Of a stretch of DNA of 12,796 nt, positions 7,401-12,796 are shown one piece after another. The notes beneath the pieces were generated by a model. That model ran no database searches and was not told the DNA's origin. It worked only from the letters and a program-made list of their open reading frames with translations. Location: assembly GCA_964604675.1 (NCBI GenBank), contig CAZSAT010000170.1, positions 1-12,796 of the forward strand, in the 5' to 3' direction. The DNA is from CAZSAT01 sp964604675 (GTDB lineage Bacteria; Myxococcota_A; UBA796; CAJQPC01). Within the stretch, counting starts at the first letter, position 1; the number at the start of each line of letters is the position of its first letter. A program made the position numbers and the translations under genes.

Positions 7401-10077
7401 TCAGCAGGTCCGGCATCGCCTCCAGGAGGCCGATCACGACCGTGAGGATGAAGTCGATGATCGGGCCCTTCAGGCAGTCGGGGAGGAGCCTCCAGGCCCA
7501 GCCGGTCAGGACCACCGGGATCATGGCCGGGTTCACGGCACACAGAGCCAGGCTGGTCAGGACCTCGACGATGGGCTGGGCCCACGTCCAGAAGTCCCGG
7601 GCCAGCTTCGTGATGGAGGACCAGACGTCCCGCAGACCTCCGACCGCCCAGTCGATGGCGCCGCTGACAGCATTCGACACAGACTGGATGAAGCCGCTGG
7701 CGAGGCCCACGAGCGGGATGCCGCTCACGGCCTCCAGCAGGCCGAGCAGGGAGCCTGCGAAGCTCGTGAGCTGCCCGCCGATCCAGCCGGCGAAGTCGCC
7801 GAAGCCCGTGGAGAAGCTGTTGATCGCGTCGAGGAAGCCCGGGAGGATCGTGCCGCCCATCTCCTGGTGGGCCGCCGAGATCATGTCGTCGCGGCCCCAG
7901 TTCTGCCAGAGCCACTCGCCGCAACGGATGAGCTCGCCGCCCACCTGGAACGCGATGTACATCTGGCCCATCGGGGTGAGCGCGGCGAGCACCGTGCCGA
8001 TGGTCTGGAGCGGACCGGCGACCGGGGCGAAGGTCTCCTTGAGCGAGGTCCAGACGTCGTCGGCGAAGCCCTTGATCCAGTTCCACACGCCCCCCTCGGA
8101 GCTGTCGCCGCCGAAGCCGAGGGTGTCCTTGACCCAGTCCCAGACCACGCCCGCGGCGTTCGAGGCTGCGGAGAACCAGCCACGCACCGTGTTCACCACG
8201 GCGGTGACCCCGTCCCAGGCGGCGCCGAGGATGGTCTTCAGGACGTCGACACCGGGCGCCAGGATCATGGCGTAGATGTCGATCATCGTGGACTGGATGC
8301 CCTCGAGCACGCCCTTGGCGGACTCGATGGCCGGGTGGTTCAGGATGCCGCCCACCACACCGCTCAGCGCGTTGATCCAGTCGCCCACGATGGTGCAGCA
8401 ACCGAGGTCGCCGCCGAGCGCACCGCCGAGCGTGCCGAGCACCTCGGTGACCGTGCCGCCGATCTGGGAGAAGAGGCCGCCCAGATCGATGTCGGGCAAG
8501 AGCCCCGTGACCCAGGACCCGACGGTGCTCTCCATCAGCTCCTGGATCATGCCGCCAGGGCCGTCGGCGATGAGGTCCGCCAGCCCTGGCGAGACCATGC
8601 GCACCATGCCGAGCAGGGCATCGGCACCCAGCTCCATCACCGCGCCCGCTGCATCGCCTACGGCATCGACGGCTGCACCGGCCATGTCCCAGGCGTCGCT
8701 CGCCACCCCGGACACGGCGTCCCACGCACCGGAGAGGCTCCAGGCTTCGACGTCGCCGTCCTGTCCAGGTTCGACCTCGTGGCTGGCCTGCTCCGCGACC
8801 ACCCCCAGGGCGCCGAGGCCGGTCGACAGGCCCCACGTCATCGCGGCGGCGGCCAGGCGCTGCTCGGGTGGGAACGCGGCACCCCAGAGGGGCTGGCCCG
8901 CGGTGTCGTCGAGCCTCGAGGCGGCCTCGCGGCCGGCGGCGTAGGCCTCCCGCTCGTGGCTGTCCGACGGGCTGGACACGTCGAGCCCCTCGCCGCTCCC
9001 CTGCGGCAGGCGGCCCTCCGCATGCTGCACCACGTGGGTGAGCTCGTGGGCCAGGAGCTCGTCGCCCTCGCGGGTGCCTGGGGCCCACTCGCCGCGCGCG
9101 AAGTACAGGTGGTGGCCTTGCGCGAAGGCGCGCGCGTTGAGGGCTTCGGCGGCCTGGGCCGCGGCCTCGTCGGTGTGGATGACCACCGCGGGCAGCTCGC
9201 GTCCGAGCGCCTGCGCCATGCGGGCCGCCAGGCCGGGCTCCAGCCCATGGCCCCGGCTCTCGGTGATCCGGCTCAGCACCAGCGCGGGGTCCCACCGCTC
9301 GGCGTCGGCCTCGGCATGACGGGACACGCTGGCTTCCACCTGGCCGCAGTCCACGACGCCCATGGCCTCGACCTGCAGGGCCGCCGCCGCGGCAAAGGTG
9401 GGGTAGGGGGCCCAGTCCGCCTGGAGGGCCTCGAGGGAGGACGCCGACGGCGGCTCGGCGCGGACCACGCCCGCCAGGCCCGCTACGGTGTCGCCGTCGT
9501 GCTGCAGGAGCTGGGAGAGTCCGGCGTGGACGAGTGCCAGCGGCGGCGCCTCGGCCCGGTCTGGCAGCTCGGTTCGCAGGGCTTCGAGGAGGAGCAGGGA
9601 GGGGGTGTCCCGTGGCTGCAGCGTGCCGCGGAGGCCCCATGGATCCTCGCCGTCGCTCGTGGCGGGCGACAGGCCGGCCAGGTGCGCCCGTGTCGGCGCG
9701 GGCCGCTCCAGCTCCCGCGCGGGTGCCGGCAGCAGGGCGAGCGCCTGCTCGATCGGCTCCTCGTCTTCGGCGAGCTCCGTCGGCTCGGGCCGGGCCTGCC
9801 CGCGCTCGTTGGCGAGCACGCGGTACCACGGCGCGACGGAGCGAAGGAAGCTCGGCGGTGCGCTCCAGGGCAGGTAGCCCGAGAAGTCCAGGCCGGTCTC
9901 CGCCTGGAGCTGGGCGAGGTGCAGGAGGTACAGCTCCTGCTCGTCGGCGCCGGCGCCGGCGCGGAGGGCCTCCAGGCGGCGCACGCCGAGCACGCGCTGC
10001 ACCGCGACGGAGACCTCCTCCGCGCTCTCGGTGACGGCGTCCGAGGTCGCCGGACGCTGGCTGTGCTTGAGCTGCAC
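4456..10077 (-). CDS. Giant DUF4157 (eCIS-core) protein with second, metzincin-type protease domain; toxin/cargo-like
   Basis: 1873 residues, GTG 10077 to TGA 4456; an AAGGAG site 12 nt upstream supports the start. Residues 1 to ~270 are Ala/Glu/Pro-rich with no known domain. Roughly 275-370 is a DUF4157 (eCIS-core) domain with the zinc-protease motif HELTHVVQ at 344-351 and a downstream acidic DSHEREA. About 400-1240 is Gly/Ala/Trp-rich and hydrophobic, tape-measure-like, with probable membrane helices near 836-862, 871-908 and 1153-1180. Residues 1271-1366 are 12-residue Ala/Arg/Glu/Thr repeats. About 1400-1610 is a protease-like domain with HELGHQMGLLD (His1532, Glu1533, His1536, Gly1539, Asp1542) and a SLMGN Met-turn at Met1567. 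About 1613-1663 is a second repeat linker, and the last ~200 residues are an unrecognised domain. DUF4157 is known from cargo of extracellular contractile injection systems and from polymorphic toxins. There is no N-terminal signal. Targets and delivery are unknown. Confidence 0.88.
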   Translation of the reverse strand: MQLKHSQRPATSDAVTESAEEVSVAVQRVLGVRRLEALRAGAGADEQELYLLHLAQLQAETGLDFSGYLPWSAPPSFLRSVAPWYRVLANERGQARPEPTELAEDEEPIEQALALLPAPARELERPAPTRAHLAGLSPATSDGEDPWGLRGTLQPRDTPSLLLLEALRTELPDRAEAPPLALVHAGLSQLLQHDGDTVAGLAGVVRAEPPSASSLEALQADWAPYPTFAAAAALQVEAMGVVDCGQVEASVSRHAEADAERWDPALVLSRITESRGHGLEPGLAARMAQALGRELPAVVIHTDEAAAQAAEALNARAFAQGHHLYFARGEWAPGTREGDELLAHELTHVVQHAEGRLPQGSGEGLDVSSPSDSHEREAYAAGREAASRLDDTAGQPLWGAAFPPEQRLAAAAMTWGLSTGLGALGVVAEQASHEVEPGQDGDVEAWSLSGAWDAVSGVASDAWDMAGAAVDAVGDAAGAVMELGADALLGMVRMVSPGLADLIADGPGGMIQELMESTVGSWVTGLLPDIDLGGLFSQIGGTVTEVLGTLGGALGGDLGCCTIVGDWINALSGVVGGILNHPAIESAKGVLEGIQSTMIDIYAMILAPGVDVLKTILGAAWDGVTAVVNTVRGWFSAASNAAGVVWDWVKDTLGFGGDSSEGGVWNWIKGFADDVWTSLKETFAPVAGPLQTIGTVLAALTPMGQMYIAFQVGGELIRCGEWLWQNWGRDDMISAAHQEMGGTILPGFLDAINSFSTGFGDFAGWIGGQLTSFAGSLLGLLEAVSGIPLVGLASGFIQSVSNAVSGAIDWAVGGLRDVWSSITKLARDFWTWAQPIVEVLTSLALCAVNPAMIPVVLTGWAWRLLPDCLKGPIIDFILTVVIGLLEAMPDLLIFGPLWLMLKPGVLGFLRGMLGMDTEVKVEVSNKFARILSGSSLAFIWGFCKGFIKGIWEGITDPFVMAWMLFKGVVKLGDWAGDLARETLTGEAGASEGPGIGQEASTFGRHMAGRAVGRAGAGALGEELGEGGARVASRTGVRVGRATAGAVTGNAEAPTADATPSRNNQIASELREKASSGWDTISGLASELSASFWPAVQEWWNGSEGMSFDQLIAKLGDLWPQVQAMMQEMGGNMATRLCAFLMQDSAEEDMGSAIGWLAGTIVFEIVLFYFTAGAGNALLEGSRWSMKFLRGFVQFLDWTGAAMGAMFKGLAKVGGWIVDIGKSLGRALGSAGGAMRGLLGTIGELGEAIVKWADELFGIADGAVDDVAAAGARETSQAATEVAARETTQAATDVAARETTQAAGGVASRETAEGATEVGARQAPEAAGREAAGDAGEVAAREAGEGTVDVATREAIEAAGERGARATPQLDQVPLAQQVDEVTGVAKGADYDQAMSDMRDFYRRQAQEAEASTRQVAGVGQDGPYGWRYGYDVTEVNGVTHVNIKVHLDGAANGIPAEDLARVRANTTAGVDAHYNWQHQISNAQGGSNRLHVEVEFVDAPGAAHLKVEVHPGDGGANLSNWYVDGHSTTHAHELGHQMGLLDEYVDAAVPNRATAGAPGTSNDGSLMGNYWTRDAAGNTVPGADTGLRGRHLQQIGDDIAGSRPVTNAATDATSAGVSRATGEAAETGAGRATGEAVEEAGETGAARATTDAAGGTAPRAPGQSVQGIDELSDALGGDLGKAARRFEELNGLPAHLRNADGTLNVDAARTFFEKPGPARFADDSYYDNIIAGRTARANQSTDSAISRINNTLHETSAAGRTGATIGDGSSEAALRHEASTGLPVGGRGHSVKIDDSVRALESGIADLQRARGRITEPARLAEIDDAIARANARLSGMRQAQTDWANRVTDRPDIWNPDGTSKVQPDWPPATHR
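5092..5235 (-). repeat. Second degenerate Ala/Gly/Thr-rich repeat linker in the DUF4157 protein
   Basis: Degenerate units of the type (G/A)RATGEAxETGA are repeated about three to four times at protein residues ~1613-1663, between the metzincin-type domain and the C-terminal domain. The composition is close to that of the first linker, suggesting a shared origin or function as a flexible or helical spacer. Confidence 0.6.
5980..6267 (-). repeat. 36-bp coding tandem repeats (12-residue ARETTQAATDVA units)
   Basis: Eight units and a partial ninth start at residue 1271 of the DUF4157 protein, with consensus A-R-E-T-T-Q-A-A-T-(D/E)-V-A. The first three units are nearly identical, later ones diverge (e.g. 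TREAIEAAGERG), and one unit is shortened to eight residues. The regular heptad-free Ala/Glu pattern suggests a long helix or spacer between the hydrophobic middle and the protease domain. Near-identical DNA copies could recombine and change length between strains. Confidence 0.85.
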
Positions 10078-10086
10078 GACCCCAGC

Positions 10087-10905
10087 CTACTCCTTGTCCT
10101 GCGCGCTCCCGAACACCTTCTTCCCGATGGCTCCGGCGGCCATGCCACCGAAGCCACCCACGAAGAGCGCGGTGACGAGCGTGCCGATCACGTGGAACCA
10201 CGAGCCGAGCGGCGTGACGCGGTCGGCGACGAAGAGCGCGAGCATCCCCAGGAAGCCGAGGTCGGCGCTCAACCGGTCGGTCTTGTAGCGTCCGTCGCAC
10301 ACCGCGCCGAGCAGCAGCAGGCCGAACGCCAGCAGTGCGAGCGGCCCCTCCGAGGGCGGCGCGTCGATGACCTCGACCAACAGGTGCTCGGCCGCCTCGC
10401 CGTGCCAGTTGGTGACCTCCAGGAGCACACTGCCCTCGCCCACCAGGCGGTAGCGGTGCTGGAGCTCTTCCCCGATCCCGCCGCGGCGCTTGCCGCCGTC
10501 GGACACCCCCGACCCACCGTCGCCGATGCGCTTCTCGCCGGCTCCGGACCGGCGCACCTCGTCGATGAGCTTCTGCTCCCAACCGTCGCCCGCGACGCGG
10601 ACCGCGAAGGCGGTGGTCTCCTCGTCCGCCGTGGGATCACGGTCCAGGGGCGGGAACGACGCGGTGACGAGCAGCGCCTGGCCGGCTCCGACCTCGACCC
10701 GCTCGGTGGCCTTGGGCGCCAGCTCCACGCTGTCGTGGACCGTGCCCGGGAAGAGGCAGATCCAGGCGGTGACCAGGGACCCCGCAGCCCCTGCCCCGAG
10801 CCCGACCGCCACCGGAGCGAGCGGTGCTCCCTCACGCTTCTGGCGTGGGAGGGTCGACACCACCACGGAGAGGACGATGACGCTGAGCAGTCCGAAGGCG
10901 ACCAT
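10087..10905 (-). CDS. Five-helix membrane protein with extracytoplasmic domain, unknown function
   Basis: 272 residues, ATG 10905 to TAG 10087. Helices are at about 2-18, 30-52, 188-203, 214-229 and 236-261. The positive-inside rule gives a consistent topology: loop PRQKREG in the cytoplasm, residues ~53-186 outside, the DGRYKTDR loop inside, and the C-terminus (GKKVFGSAQDKE) inside. The outer domain has beta-like stretches (VELAPKATERVEVGAGQALLVTASF, HRYRLVGEGSVLLEVTNWHG) around a basic Gly/Ser-rich loop, recalling a beta-sandwich. The last helix is Gly-zipper-like (FVGGFGGMAAGAIG). No family is recognised. It lies 9 bp upstream of the giant DUF4157 gene on the same strand, so the two are very likely one transcript. 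A role in membrane insertion, export or protection is possible but unproven. No clear ribosome site precedes the ATG. Confidence 0.82.
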   Translation of the reverse strand: MVAFGLLSVIVLSVVVSTLPRQKREGAPLAPVAVGLGAGAAGSLVTAWICLFPGTVHDSVELAPKATERVEVGAGQALLVTASFPPLDRDPTADEETTAFAVRVAGDGWEQKLIDEVRRSGAGEKRIGDGGSGVSDGGKRRGGIGEELQHRYRLVGEGSVLLEVTNWHGEAAEHLLVEVIDAPPSEGPLALLAFGLLLLGAVCDGRYKTDRLSADLGFLGMLALFVADRVTPLGSWFHVIGTLVTALFVGGFGGMAAGAIGKKVFGSAQDKE

Positions 10906-10941
10906 GCAGCACGCCTATCGCGGGCAGGCCGGGGCGTCGGC

Positions 10942-12654
10942 TCAGTAGCCGGGGCCGCCGAACACCCACGCGCCCGTGCCCACCGAGCCCTGGTGGGGGC
11001 TGTAGTGGCTGCCGACCACCACGTCGCCCGTGCCGTTGCTGTCGACGTCCGCCGCGCCCACGAGGCGACCGAGGTACCCCCCGCTGGCGACCGGCCGGAA
11101 CTTCGCTGCAGCGTCCACCTGCTGCACCGTGCCGGTGATGGGCCCGTAGAAGAGGCGCGCGCTGCCGGCGTTTTCGCCGTCCACCGAGCTGTCCTGCCAG
11201 GCGCCCACCACCAGATCCGCGTGCCCGTCGGTGTCGAAGTCGTAGCCGTCGACGCCGCTGCCGACGCCGGTGACCTGCGCGTTGCCGACGAGGGTCGCGG
11301 TGGCCTCCTTCTGGGTCAGGATCGAGGTGAAGAGCTGGAGCTCGCCGCTGTTGGCGACCTCGCCGTCGCTCTTGTAGGCGCCGATGGCCAGGTCGTCGGT
11401 GCCGTCGCCGTCGACGTCGCCCACCAGGTCGAGCACGTCGCCGAAGTACGCGCTGGTCTCCCTGCTGCTCCGGTCGACCACGGCGTCGTCGGTGGTGAGG
11501 GTGCCGGTCACCGGTCCCTGGAACACGTAGACCGCGCCGGCGTAGTCGTTGGCGTAGGTGGTCGCGATCAGCAGCTCGTCGATCCCGTCGCCGTCGAGAT
11601 CGCCCGCGGTCAGGGCCGAGCCGAGGCGGATCGAGCTGGTGGGCGTGATCTGCGCGGCGGCATCGCTGAGCGACAGGTCCTCGGTGGTGCCGGCCGGCAA
11701 CACGTACACGGAACCCTGGTCGGCCGAACCGGCCAGCACGGCGCCGCTGATCACGCTCAGACCGTCGCCGGTGACGTCACCGATGGCCACGCTGTGACCG
11801 GTCTGCGCCTCGGCGGCTGGTCCGATGAGCAGGTAGTCCGCGCTCGACAGGGCACCCCCGCCGGCCGCGAGCGGGCCGAGGAAGACCGCCGCGGCCCCGC
11901 AGTTCGACGCCACCTCGCTGGAGTAGCCGCTGACGCCCGTGACCAGATCGGCCTGGCCATCGCCGTTCAGGTCCCCGGCCGCGAGGCTCACGCCGACGAA
12001 GTCGGTCACCTCGCCCGTGTAGACCGCGTAGGCCTGGCTCGCCTCGAGCTCGCCGGTGCTGTCGCCCTCGAAGACGTAGGCCGCGCCGTAGCCGCCCTTG
12101 CCGTCGTAGGCGTAGAGCTGCCCCAGCACGATCTCGGGGATGCCGTCGCCGCTCAGATCGTCGTGCACCAGCAGGGGGTGCACCTCCGAGCTGTAGCTCG
12201 CGGGGGTGTCGGTCCAGAGGTAGGCCTGCGCCTTGCCGGTGGTGGTGTCGCCCGACCAGATGCAGTCGTCCTGGCTGCCGTTGCAGTTGTTGTCGAGCCC
12301 GTCGTCGCAGATCTCTTCGGCGATGTCCGGGGAGGCCGCGTCGCTGGTGTCGTCGCAGTCGCCGGACTCGGGCACGGCGTCGTCGGGTTGCTCGCAAGCT
12401 TCCACGGGGTTCTCGGCGTCGCCCCAGCCGTCGTCGTCGCTGTCGACGTAGTAGGTCTGAGGGCCTCCGACCTCGGGATCGCCGTCGTCGCAGTCTTCGC
12501 TAGCGGGAACGCCGTCGCCGTCCTCGTCGTCGAGGTCCCCCGAGTCGGCGTCGCCGCAGCCCAGGGGCGCGTCCTCGCAGCTCTTGATGTCGGGGCTCTC
12601 ATGCAGGTGGCAGCCGGTCAGGACCACCAGGCTCAGGGGCAGGGTGCAGCGCAT
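10942..12654 (-). CDS. Lipoprotein with MopE-like Asp/Cys motifs and seven-repeat FG-GAP beta-propeller
   Basis: 570 residues, ATG 12654 to TGA 10942. A short signal peptide ends in the lipobox LTGC, giving a lipidated Cys15; His follows at +2, so outer-membrane sorting is expected. Residues ~26-131 carry the Asp/Cys pattern of the MopE-type 'putative metal-binding motif': DEDGDG, EDCDDGDP, DSDDDGWGD, GDCDD, and EICDDGLDNNCNG. Then seven FG-GAP/integrin-alpha-like repeats follow, with the Ca-binding D-x-(D/N/S/T)-x-(D/N)-G loop at about residues 166, 228, 293, 352, 413, 472 and 536. The period is ~61 and fits a closed seven-bladed propeller. The third repeat (DVTGDGLSVISG) is one residue short and lacks the usual acidic residue. 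Such proteins are surface-exposed, binding calcium and possibly partners or sugars. It is 36 bp upstream of the membrane-protein gene, so co-transcription is possible. Confidence 0.88.
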   Translation of the reverse strand: MRCTLPLSLVVLTGCHLHESPDIKSCEDAPLGCGDADSGDLDDEDGDGVPASEDCDDGDPEVGGPQTYYVDSDDDGWGDAENPVEACEQPDDAVPESGDCDDTSDAASPDIAEEICDDGLDNNCNGSQDDCIWSGDTTTGKAQAYLWTDTPASYSSEVHPLLVHDDLSGDGIPEIVLGQLYAYDGKGGYGAAYVFEGDSTGELEASQAYAVYTGEVTDFVGVSLAAGDLNGDGQADLVTGVSGYSSEVASNCGAAAVFLGPLAAGGGALSSADYLLIGPAAEAQTGHSVAIGDVTGDGLSVISGAVLAGSADQGSVYVLPAGTTEDLSLSDAAAQITPTSSIRLGSALTAGDLDGDGIDELLIATTYANDYAGAVYVFQGPVTGTLTTDDAVVDRSSRETSAYFGDVLDLVGDVDGDGTDDLAIGAYKSDGEVANSGELQLFTSILTQKEATATLVGNAQVTGVGSGVDGYDFDTDGHADLVVGAWQDSSVDGENAGSARLFYGPITGTVQQVDAAAKFRPVASGGYLGRLVGAADVDSNGTGDVVVGSHYSPHQGSVGTGAWVFGGPGY

Positions 12655-12668
12655 GGCCGGGATGATGC

Positions 12669-12687
12669 CATGGTGCGCGGCACCATG
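12669..12687. repeat. Inverted repeat, 8-bp arms with 3-nt loop
   Basis: CATGGTGC-GCG-GCACCATG is a perfect hairpin or operator-like sequence. It lies in the 77-bp gap between the stop of the beta-helix gene (12732) and the ATG of the lipoprotein (12654), 14 nt upstream of the latter. No T-run follows on either strand, so an intrinsic terminator is unlikely. It could be an mRNA hairpin in the leader or a protein-binding site. Confidence 0.5.
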
Positions 12688-12731
12688 TGGAGTGGAGCTG
12701 TCGGAGGCCCGGGACGGAAGCGGGTGGAGCG

Positions 12732-12796
12732 CTACCAGCCGCCGTACGGCCCGCCGTACGCGCCCATGTCCGCACGGCTGCCGTCCGGATCGGTCA
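12732..12796 (-). CDS. C-terminal end of probable secreted beta-helix (choice-of-anchor Q type) protein
   Basis: Only the last 21 codons before a TAG at 12732-12734 are in the window. They read TDPDGSRADMGAYGGPYGGW. The DPDGSxxDMGAYGGP ending is the typical last turn of parallel beta-helix (pectate-lyase-like, choice-of-anchor Q) surface proteins, which are often found with MopE-motif proteins in Myxococcota. The stop is 77 bp upstream of the lipoprotein gene on the same strand. The call rests on one motif in a very short fragment. The opposite strand is also open here but gives only a Pro/Tyr shadow. Confidence 0.66.
   Translation of the reverse strand, partial: TDPDGSRADMGAYGGPYGGW

Noticed and set aside
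6599..8275. Plus-strand open frame of 558 codons opposite the DUF4157 middle region
   Set aside because: Ser/Pro/Arg-rich with no motif; it mirrors the helical minus-strand protein and has no credible start.
7016..10582. Very long minus-strand open frame of about 1188 codons covering the DUF4157 gene and part of the membrane protein
   Set aside because: Arg/Pro/Gly-rich composition typical of an off-frame shadow in GC-rich DNA. The alternative frame has real domains and ribosome sites.
3497..12654. A complete contractile injection system locus
   Set aside because: Only the DUF4157 cargo-like protein is recognisable. No sheath, tube, baseplate, AAA ATPase or spike gene is in the window.
12670..12796. 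Open plus-strand frame starting MVRGTMW and running off the edge with YQPPYGPPYAP
   Set aside because: It is the complement of the DMGAYGGPYGGW ending on the minus strand, which fits a known protein ending. The Pro/Tyr pattern follows from that, and its start lies inside the inverted repeat.
1..12796. tRNA, rRNA, insertion sequence, or intrinsic terminator
   Set aside because: No cloverleaf-like segment, transposase motif, or hairpin followed by a T-run was found on either strand. Gaps between genes are all under 80 bp.

Overview
The window is high-GC DNA (about 70% by eye) and almost entirely coding. GTG starts are common and genes sit a few bases apart. A CotH-type protein, a MopE-motif/FG-GAP lipoprotein, a beta-helix protein tail and a giant DUF4157 protein together suggest a large-genome Myxococcota or other deltaproteobacterial-type soil or marine bacterium. 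That placement is inference; no rRNA or tRNA is present to confirm it.

Layout. (1) 1-512, plus strand: C-terminal end of a CotH-kinase-like protein. (2) 520-2896, minus strand: a three-gene unit reading small partner protein, GMC-family FAD oxidoreductase, DUF456 membrane protein. The small partner and the oxidoreductase overlap by a GTGA junction. (3) 2897-2926: a 30-bp divergent gap holding a 16-bp inverted repeat. (4) 2927-3508, plus strand: an unrecognised 193-residue protein containing a run of nine C. Its end overlaps the next gene by 12 bp, tail to tail. (5) 3497-10905, minus strand: a tight three-gene unit of a five-helix membrane protein, a 1873-residue DUF4157 protein and an unrecognised 316-residue protein, with 9-bp and 8-bp gaps. 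(6) 10942-12654, minus strand: a lipoprotein with MopE-like Asp/Cys motifs and a seven-repeat FG-GAP propeller. (7) 12732-12796, minus strand: the last 21 codons of what looks like a secreted beta-helix protein.

The centre of interest is the 1873-residue protein. It has an N-terminal DUF4157 (eCIS-core) metallopeptidase-like domain with HELTH, and a long hydrophobic Gly/Ala/Trp-rich middle. An Ala-Arg-Glu-Thr 12-residue repeat linker leads into a second, metzincin-type zinc-protease motif (HELGHQMGLLD plus a Met-turn). A second repeat linker leads into an unrecognised C-terminal domain. This is the architecture of a large polymorphic toxin or injection-system cargo. No contractile sheath, tube or baseplate gene is in the window, so the delivery route cannot be seen. 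The membrane protein upstream and the 316-residue protein downstream are the natural candidates for export helper, adaptor or immunity protein, by position only.
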